Of a DNA stretch of 64,000 bases, positions 57,735 to 64,000 are shown one piece after another (position 1 is the first letter of the stretch; every line of letters starts with the position of its first letter). The notes beneath the pieces are model-generated. The model worked only from the letters and a program-made list of their open reading frames with translations. It made no database searches and had not been told where the DNA came from. The stretch comes from Lachnospiraceae bacterium (GTDB lineage Bacteria > Bacillota > Clostridia > Lachnospirales > Lachnospiraceae): the NCBI GenBank assembly GCA_022510745.1, contig JAFLSY010000001.1, positions 124,001 through 188,000 of the forward strand, given 5' to 3'. Position numbers and translations under genes: made by a program.

Positions 57735-58430
57735 ATGGCCAGATACATAAACAATATATTATTGAATAAGCCTGCGGATTTTGTGGCTTTTATGATGAAT
57801 GACTATCTGCAGAAGAACGGATTTTCCATGGCGGATTATAAGGGAACGCCTGCTTATCGCGCAGGGGATCCGATGTTGGAAGGGTACAAATATATCATTT
57901 GGGGTTATGATGGCAGCATGCTGCATGTGGAAGCTTGGTTGAGAGGTCCTTTCGGAGGTGAGATGGATATGACCGGCTTTGTCGCAGCTTTACAGAAAAA
58001 GCCGTTCAAGGAGAGTTTAGAGCAGCTCTTTTACCTCATGAACCAGCCCTTGCCAAATGAACAGTACGGAGCGGCAGCTTACGGGCAGCAGGCAGGGACA
58101 TCCTATAATCAGCCGGCAGGTGCGCCCGGAGCGGCACCATATGTCCAGCCCGGCTCCTATCCGGCAAGCGCGCCTATACCGGTACAGACGGTAGACAATT
58201 CCGGACCGGCCATTTGGGCGCTGGTATTCGGTGTGTTGGCTGTGATCACAGGCTTTTTCATTCCACTTTTGGGCATTCTCTTTGGTGTGCTGGGTGTAAA
58301 CAGGGCGAGACTCAGTATCGGATCTTCCAAGGGCGGTATGGCAAAAATAGGACAGGTACTGAGCATTGTCGGTGTTGCTATAGCCTTTGGCATGTGGGTG
58401 ATGAATATTATACTGATAGCTATCCATTGA
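57735..58430 (+). CDS. Membrane protein with DUF4190-like C-terminus
   Basis: This 231-residue protein has three parts. The first is an N-terminal soluble domain of about 100 residues (MARYINNILLNKPADFVAFMMNDYLQKNGF, with DGSMLHVEAWLRGPFGGEMDM). The second is a Tyr/Gln/Pro/Ala-rich linker (about 115-160). The third is two hydrophobic helices (IWALVFGVLAVITGFFIPLLGILFGVLGV and a last helix), matching the DUF4190 pattern. The ATG at 57735 follows GGGGAGGGAG. The function is unknown; the linker resembles the one in the protein at 60842. Confidence 0.75.
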   Translation: MARYINNILLNKPADFVAFMMNDYLQKNGFSMADYKGTPAYRAGDPMLEGYKYIIWGYDGSMLHVEAWLRGPFGGEMDMTGFVAALQKKPFKESLEQLFYLMNQPLPNEQYGAAAYGQQAGTSYNQPAGAPGAAPYVQPGSYPASAPIPVQTVDNSGPAIWALVFGVLAVITGFFIPLLGILFGVLGVNRARLSIGSSKGGMAKIGQVLSIVGVAIAFGMWVMNIILIAIH

Positions 58431-58489
58431 CAGCTGTCCTAGGGGGAGACAGAAGTAAATATACCGAAACGGCGGTATGAAAGGACTAC

Positions 58490-59341
58490 ATGAAAGATAT
58501 AATGACAGACATTTTTAAGGAAGAGTTCAATCCGGCGTTTCTCTTTACCTGGAAAGGAAGACGGACGAAGGATGAGAGCGCCTATCATTCCCATGACCAT
58601 CTGGAAGTTGCCTTCATTCTGTCGGGCTGCGGCAGGTATCGGATAGGCGGAACCTTCTATGATGTGGAAGAGGGGGATCTGCTGATACTCAATCCCCATA
58701 TTTCCCATCAAGGGCTGGTGAAGGACGCCGAGAATCCGGCTACGGAGTTCTTTGTAGGAGCGGCGGAACTGAAGCTGCAGGGATTTGAGAAAAACACCCT
58801 GCCGACACCAAAAGAGGGACCGATCCTTCACACGCAGGGAGAACTGCGGCAGAAGCTGTTTCGCCTCTGTGCTTCCATGGAAGCGGAAAAATCCGTAGGA
58901 TGGGAAGGCCGCTATTTTATGATGAAGGCGTACATGATGCAGCTGCTTTTATTGGTGCTCAAGACGCAGATGGAGCCGGTAGAGATTACGGAAGGCCGCT
59001 CTTTTGAATCGGTTAATAAGAAATATGTGGTGGAGCAGATTCTGGACTATTTTGAAGACCACTATGCGGAAAAGATTTCTTTAGACCGGATTGCGGACAA
59101 TATGTATTTAAGTCCTTTCTATATATCCAGAATTTTTAAAAGCGAGGTAGGGGATACGCCCATCAGACATCTGATCAATATTCGTCTTGAAAAGGCAATG
59201 GAACTGCTTCAGACCGGTTTTTCCGGCAGTATTCAGGAGGTGGCGGCGCAGGTAGGGTATGAAGATGCCTATCATTTTAGTAAATTATTTAAAAAGCGGT
59301 ACGGATATCCTCCGTCTCAGGTAAACAAAAGAAAAACATAA
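58490..59341 (+). CDS. AraC-family transcriptional regulator with cupin sensor
   Basis: This 283-residue regulator has an N-terminal cupin domain (YHSHDHLEVAFILSGCGRYRIGG, then VEEGDLLILNPHISHQG), which in this family binds a sugar or other ligand. The C-terminal AraC DNA-binding domain contains ISLDRIADNMYLSPFYISRIFKSEVGDTPIRHLINIRLEKA and VAAQVGYEDAYHFSKLFKKRYGYPPSQ. It lies 59 bp after the DUF4190-like gene and upstream of the protease-like gene. The target is unknown. Confidence 0.9.
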   Translation: MKDIMTDIFKEEFNPAFLFTWKGRRTKDESAYHSHDHLEVAFILSGCGRYRIGGTFYDVEEGDLLILNPHISHQGLVKDAENPATEFFVGAAELKLQGFEKNTLPTPKEGPILHTQGELRQKLFRLCASMEAEKSVGWEGRYFMMKAYMMQLLLLVLKTQMEPVEITEGRSFESVNKKYVVEQILDYFEDHYAEKISLDRIADNMYLSPFYISRIFKSEVGDTPIRHLINIRLEKAMELLQTGFSGSIQEVAAQVGYEDAYHFSKLFKKRYGYPPSQVNKRKT

Positions 59342-59348
59342 AAAAAGG

Positions 59349-59376
59349 TTGCAATGCATGCAGAATTTGCTACAAT
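59349..59376 (+). promoter_or_regulatory. Promoter of the protease-fusion gene
   Basis: TTGCAA at 59349-59354, a 16-bp spacer and TACAAT at 59371-59376 with TGC before it (extended -10). Confidence 0.72.
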
Positions 59377-59413
59377 TTAAAAAAGGTATATTTTTATCGG
59401 GGAGGTTAAAACT

Positions 59414-60085
59414 ATGAGGTATTTTTTCAATGCAAAGATTGAAAAGCAGGATAAGGGATACGTGGTGCAGATTCCGTTCAACATTTGGGAGGTCTGCAAA
59501 CAGAGAGAAGTGATCAAAGCCGACATGGTCTTGGACAATAAGATCATTGATTGCGAGCTGTTACCTAAAGAAAAAGGAAACTATGAGATTCATCTGGAGG
59601 AAGAAGATGTTGCTCAGGTGGATACTTCCAAAACCCATCAGGTTCTGCTGCATGTGAACGGCAGTCTGATCAAAATGGACCAGAACAGTCCTTACAGCTT
59701 TGAGAATCCAATCCGTAAGATTGACAATGTGGAAGTGATCATTCAGCCCGAGGACGGTCTTTGCGGACAGACCTGTGTGGCGATGTTGGCAGGTGTTACC
59801 ATTGCGGATGTTATCAGAGTGATGGACTGCAGGGAATGGCAGGGAACCATGGGCCGCGTGATCTCCGCACTAAACTACTACGGTATTGACCATACGGATA
59901 TCATTACTTATACGGAGGGTGCGGACTGCGTGCTTCCGAAATGTTGTATCATGATGGAAAAAATGGGACGTTACTGCCATTATCTGGTAGGCTATGACGG
60001 CAAATTCTACGACCCCAATCTGGGCGTTATTGATGAATATGATATGAGCAAGCTTTTAGGCTATCTGGAAATCAAGTGCGACTGA
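59414..60085 (+). CDS. Two-domain protein: DUF1905-like domain plus C39-like cysteine peptidase domain
   Basis: This is a 223-residue cytoplasmic protein. Residues 1-90 (FFNAKIEKQDKGYVVQIPFNIWEV, then GNYEIHLEEEDV) resemble the beta-barrel DUF1905 fold; this part is tentative. Residues 105-223 look like a papain-like C39 peptidase: Gln111 and Cys117 with the C39 spacing of six, then CVAMLAGV, His189 in CHYLVGYDG and Asp200 in KFYDPN. All expected catalytic positions are present. It lacks an ABC transporter, so it is not a standard bacteriocin-processing peptidase. GGGGAGG precedes the ATG. The flavoprotein gene follows after 24 bp. Confidence 0.7.
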   Translation: MRYFFNAKIEKQDKGYVVQIPFNIWEVCKQREVIKADMVLDNKIIDCELLPKEKGNYEIHLEEEDVAQVDTSKTHQVLLHVNGSLIKMDQNSPYSFENPIRKIDNVEVIIQPEDGLCGQTCVAMLAGVTIADVIRVMDCREWQGTMGRVISALNYYGIDHTDIITYTEGADCVLPKCCIMMEKMGRYCHYLVGYDGKFYDPNLGVIDEYDMSKLLGYLEIKCD

Positions 60086-60109
60086 CATATTGCGGGAGGA
60101 CAGTAAAAC

Positions 60110-60730
60110 ATGAAAGTATTGCTGATTAACGGCAGCCCTCACGAAAAGGGATGTACTTACAGGGCACTGGAAGAAGTGGCAAAAGTGCTGAATGAAAATC
60201 AGATAGAAGCGGAAATCTTTTGGATCGGTACCAAGCCTTTAGCAGGTTGTTTGAGCTGTATGGGCTGCAGAAGTAAGGGCAGCTGCGTCTTAGAAGATAA
60301 GGTCAATGAGGCGGCAGCAAAGATGGAAGAGTCGGATGGCATCATAGTGGGCTCTCCCGTACATTATGCGGCGGCCAGCGGACAGGTAACTTCCTTCTTA
60401 GACAGACTTTTCTACAGCAGCGGCAAAAAGCTGGCTTACAAACCCGGTGCCGCGGTAGTTTCCTGCAGGAGAGGCGGTGCTTCGGCGGCATTTGACCAGT
60501 TGAATAAGTATTTTACGATCAACAATATGCCCATTGTAAGTTCTCAGTATTGGAATCAGGTGCATGGCAATACGCCCGATGAGGTAAGTAAGGACGAAGA
60601 GGGGCTGCAGACCATGCGGACTTTGGGCAGGAATATGGCCTGGCTGCTTCGCTCTCTTGAAGCAGGGCGCAAAGCAGGTGTGAGTGTTCCGGAAGCCGAG
60701 CAGAAGATCAGTACGAATTTTATCAGATGA
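60110..60730 (+). CDS. Iron-sulfur flavoprotein / NADPH-dependent FMN reductase
   Basis: This 206-residue flavodoxin-fold protein begins MKVLLINGSPHEKGCTYRAL, with the FMN phosphate loop. The compact Cys motif CLSCMGCRSKGSC (C-x2-C-x2-C-x5-C, about residues 47-60) marks the iron-sulfur flavoprotein type. GSPVHYAAASGQVTSFLDR is the second FMN-binding loop. It probably reduces an electron acceptor such as a quinone, oxygen or peroxide in anaerobes. It is co-transcribed with the peptidase-like gene. Confidence 0.88.
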   Translation: MKVLLINGSPHEKGCTYRALEEVAKVLNENQIEAEIFWIGTKPLAGCLSCMGCRSKGSCVLEDKVNEAAAKMEESDGIIVGSPVHYAAASGQVTSFLDRLFYSSGKKLAYKPGAAVVSCRRGGASAAFDQLNKYFTINNMPIVSSQYWNQVHGNTPDEVSKDEEGLQTMRTLGRNMAWLLRSLEAGRKAGVSVPEAEQKISTNFIR

Positions 60731-60764
60731 TCCTGATAATAGATATATTACATAAGAATATAGT

Positions 60765-60799
60765 CAAAAGGTACTGTGAACGCGGTGCCTTTTGATTTT
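60765..60799 (+). terminator. Terminator-like hairpin after the flavoprotein gene
   Basis: CAAAAGGTAC pairs with GTGCCTTTTG (one G-U pair), followed by ATTTTG. Confidence 0.55.
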
Positions 60800-60841
60800 G
60801 TAACCGCGGAAAAAGTGCGGTACAGGAAAGGTAGGTAGAAA

Positions 60842-61486
60842 ATGGATAACAACAAAAACATGGAAAATCAGAACAATCAGTATACTTCGGGTACGCAGTA
60901 TGGACAGACCGGCCAGTTTAATCAGAATGATCCTTATGCGCAGAATACGCAGTATACCCAGAATGCACAGTATCCCTATGGCAGTCCGTATGCGCAGAAT
61001 CCAGTGAACGGCCAGTATGCTTCGGGAAGCCAGTATGGAGGAACGCCTGTTATTGAAAGTGACAGAAGGGGATTGGGAATTTTAGGTGCCGCTTTAGGCG
61101 CTCTGGCAGGCGGTGTGATCTGGACGATTATCGGTTGTCTGGGTTTTGTTTCCGGGTGGATTGCTGCACTGATTTTCTTTTTGGCCCGCTGGGGTTATAA
61201 ACTGCTCAGCAAAAAACAGGATACTTTCGGTAATGTGATCAGCGTGGTATTTGGATTGATCGTAATCTTTCCCGCTACTTGGGCTGCCTATGCTTTTTCC
61301 GTTTGGAAAGCGTTGAACGAGGGCATTGTTGGTCATTTTTCCTATATGGAAGTGGTGTTTGATCTGGGAATGTACATGGACCGTTACGATCTTTGGGGTG
61401 ATTTAGGAGCGAATCTGGCTATGGGCTATGGATTCACGATTCTCATTGCAGTTTGCTACCTGATCGGCAACAGACGGTACAAATAG
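60842..61486 (+). CDS. Membrane protein with Gln/Asn/Tyr-rich N-terminus
   Basis: This 214-residue protein has about 70 N-terminal residues of low complexity with repeated QYG, QNxQY and YAQN units. It continues with a glycine-rich hydrophobic helix (LGILGAALGALAGGVIWTIIGCLGF) and three more hydrophobic segments, ending in a basic GNRRYK tail. The N-terminus is prion-like and disordered and faces the cytoplasm if the positive-inside rule holds. AAAGGTAGG precedes the ATG. No function is known. Confidence 0.75.
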   Translation: MDNNKNMENQNNQYTSGTQYGQTGQFNQNDPYAQNTQYTQNAQYPYGSPYAQNPVNGQYASGSQYGGTPVIESDRRGLGILGAALGALAGGVIWTIIGCLGFVSGWIAALIFFLARWGYKLLSKKQDTFGNVISVVFGLIVIFPATWAAYAFSVWKALNEGIVGHFSYMEVVFDLGMYMDRYDLWGDLGANLAMGYGFTILIAVCYLIGNRRYK

Positions 61487-61608
61487 AAAAAGAGAATCTA
61501 AAATAATTATAAAATCCCAACAATTGGGCAAAGATGAGAAAATAAGAGAAATAATTAGAAAACAAGAGCAAATGAGAGAAAAGATGAAATATTCATCATT
61601 GCATCCGT

Positions 61609-61637
61609 TTGCAAAGCCCTGCATATAAAACTAATAT
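61609..61637 (+). promoter_or_regulatory. groESL promoter
   Basis: TTGCAA at 61609-61614, a 17-bp spacer and TAATAT at 61632-61637. Confidence 0.8.
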
Positions 61638-61649
61638 ATGCTTTAGAAA

Positions 61650-61676
61650 TTAGCACTCAACGTAAATGAGTGCTAA
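61650..61676. promoter_or_regulatory. CIRCE operator (HrcA binding site)
   Basis: TTAGCACTC-N9-GAGTGCTAA matches the CIRCE consensus perfectly, just downstream of the groESL -10 box. HrcA repression of the operon is expected. Confidence 0.97.
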
Positions 61677-61714
61677 CAACAATAAAGAGATACTTATTAA
61701 GGAGGCATTATTTT

Positions 61715-62002
61715 ATGAAGTTAGTACCATTGGGCGACAGAGTCGTATTAAAACAGTTAGTAGCCGAGGAAACCACCAAATCCGGTATTGTGCTCCCCGG
61801 TCAGAATAAAGAGAAGCCCCAGCAGGCAGAAGTGATTGCAGTAGGCCCCGGCGGTGTAGTGGATGGCAAGGAAATTAAGATGGAAGTCAAAGCAGGCGAC
61901 CAGGTTATCTATTCCAAATACGCCGGAACTGAGGTAAAGATAGAAGAGGAAGAGTATATCATTGTAAAACAGAATGATATTCTCGCAATTATAAATAACT
62001 AA
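61715..62002 (+). CDS. groES: Co-chaperonin GroES
   Basis: This 95-residue chaperonin-10 is the heptameric lid for Gro[17 protein letters not shown] at the N-terminus, the mobile loop [27 protein letters not shown] and the end [13 protein letters not shown] are typical. The ATG at 61715 follows AAGGAGG at 9 bp; the longer frame from 61670 would begin inside the CIRCE element. First gene of the CIRCE-regulated groESL operon. Confidence 0.97.
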   Translation: MKLVPLGDRVVLKQLVAEETTKSGIVLPGQNKEKPQQAEVIAVGPGGVVDGKEIKMEVKAGDQVIYSKYAGTEVKIEEEEYIIVKQNDILAIINN

Positions 62003-62038
62003 GAAATGCAGAGCGTTTCTTGACACATTCATTAATAA

Positions 62039-63682
<1,644 letters not shown>

Positions 63683-63725
63683 TTAAGCCGGCACTAATTG
63701 AAAAAATAGCATGAAATAAGCGGGA

Positions 63726-63764
63726 ACAACTGGTTATAGTCGAAAGCTATGATCAGTTGTTTTT
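63726..63764 (+). terminator. Terminator of groESL
   Basis: ACAACTG-G-TTATAG pairs with CTAT-GAT-CAGTTGT (63726-63760), followed by TTTT. Confidence 0.75.
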
Positions 63765-63853
63765 ATGTTAGGGAGGTATATGGTTGTATAATATGATAAT
63801 CCCGCAATAAAGACGGTCGGTCTCCATATTAAAACTGTCGGCCGGATTTATTG

Positions 63854-63883
63854 TTTACAGCCGGATATGCAATGTGCTATAAT
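63854..63883 (+). promoter_or_regulatory. Promoter of the last, partial gene
   Basis: TTTACA at 63854-63859, an 18-bp spacer and TATAAT at 63878-63883 with TGC before it (extended -10). Confidence 0.65.
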
Positions 63884-63947
63884 CCGATTGAATAAGTGGG
63901 AATTATAAATGCCTGCGATATTACAGAAAATACAGTTATAGAAAGGT

Positions 63948-64000
63948 ATGGTTACTCATATGAGAGAGTACATAGCGAGGGACGAGGCTTTTGCTCTGTT
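63948..64000 (+). CDS. 5' end of an unidentified gene (cut by window end)
   Basis: An open frame begins at the ATG at 63948 or the in-frame ATG at 63960 and runs off the window. It reads MREYIARDEAFALL from the second ATG. AAAGG at 63942-63946 is 1 bp from the first ATG and 13 bp from the second, so the start is unsettled. Too little sequence is present to name it. Confidence 0.4.
   Translation, partial: MVTHMREYIARDEAFAL

Noticed and set aside
63806..63852. Second terminator hairpin after groEL (AATAAA...TTTATT with CGG/CCG inside)
   Set aside because: The pairing is broken by several mismatches and no T-run follows; the hairpin at 63726 is the better terminator.

Overview
The window looks like chromosomal DNA of a spore-forming, anaerobic Lachnospiraceae-type Clostridium relative (Bacillota). 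The grounds are strong AGGAGG-type ribosome binding sites, TTGACA/TATAAT and extended -10 promoters, the Bacillota gene order cysS-mrnC-rlmB-sigH, an anaerobic class III ribonucleotide reductase, a CIRCE-controlled groESL operon and a Ni/Co riboswitch in front of a CDF exporter. I see no prophage, insertion sequence or CRISPR array. This is mostly core genome with some accessory islands.

Layout. 1-5 kb: a sugar-acid operon (KDPG aldolase, KDG kinase), then a GPH-type sugar transporter, a TetR regulator and an alpha/beta hydrolase. 5-7 kb: two tRNA-Leu genes flanking two minus-strand genes, one an orphan FliD-like protein with a sigma-D-like promoter. 7-12.3 kb: mixed small enzymes (HAD phosphatase, CrcB fluoride channel, DegV lipid-binding protein, peptidase E, metallo-beta-lactamase-fold protein, a pyroglutamyl-peptidase-like protein, a cytoplasmic GH26). 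12.4-14.3 kb: a DUF4474/metallophosphoesterase pair. 14.3-18.7 kb: carAB. 18.8-23.5 kb: a large lipoprotein, an Rpn-family nuclease with an unusual leader, queH and a coupled partner. 23.6-29.9 kb: argS, then GH5, an AraC regulator and GH3. 29.9-30.1 kb: tRNA-Val and tRNA-Met. 30.3-34.3 kb: an SDR and nrdDG. 34.4-39.6 kb: ispF, the NiCo riboswitch with its CDF exporter, cysS, mrnC, rlmB and sigH. 40-46.2 kb: a cation/proton antiporter and a very large RND-type pump with a TetR regulator. 46.2-48.7 kb: small proteins (one carrying a 21-bp minisatellite), tRNA-Thr and cysE. 48.8-57.5 kb: a class A PBP, a YigZ protein, mgtE and a heterodimeric ABC exporter. 57.7-61.5 kb: two Tyr/Gln-rich membrane proteins, an AraC regulator, a C39-like protease fusion and an iron-sulfur flavoprotein. 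61.6-63.7 kb: groESL. The last 40 bases open another gene.

How the genes work together. Cytoplasmic GH26, GH5 and GH3 enzymes without signal peptides suggest that imported oligosaccharides are degraded inside the cell. The kdgA/kdgK/GPH block suggests use of uronic or sugar acids. Several transport systems carry recognisable local control: the NiCo riboswitch, a palindromic operator at the RND promoter, tandem direct repeats between GH5 and its likely AraC regulator, and an NrdR-like box at nrdD.

The features I find least explained are: (a) palindromic elements near 38.1 kb and 52.4 kb that share a kink-turn-like core but have different, self-complementary arms; (b) the rpn leader, where one anti-Shine-Dalgarno segment can pair with either of two Shine-Dalgarno sites; (c) a 164-bp nested palindrome after argS; (d) a branched palindromic leader on the PBP gene; (e) the orphan FliD-like gene with a sigma-D-like promoter. 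None of these could be checked against databases here.
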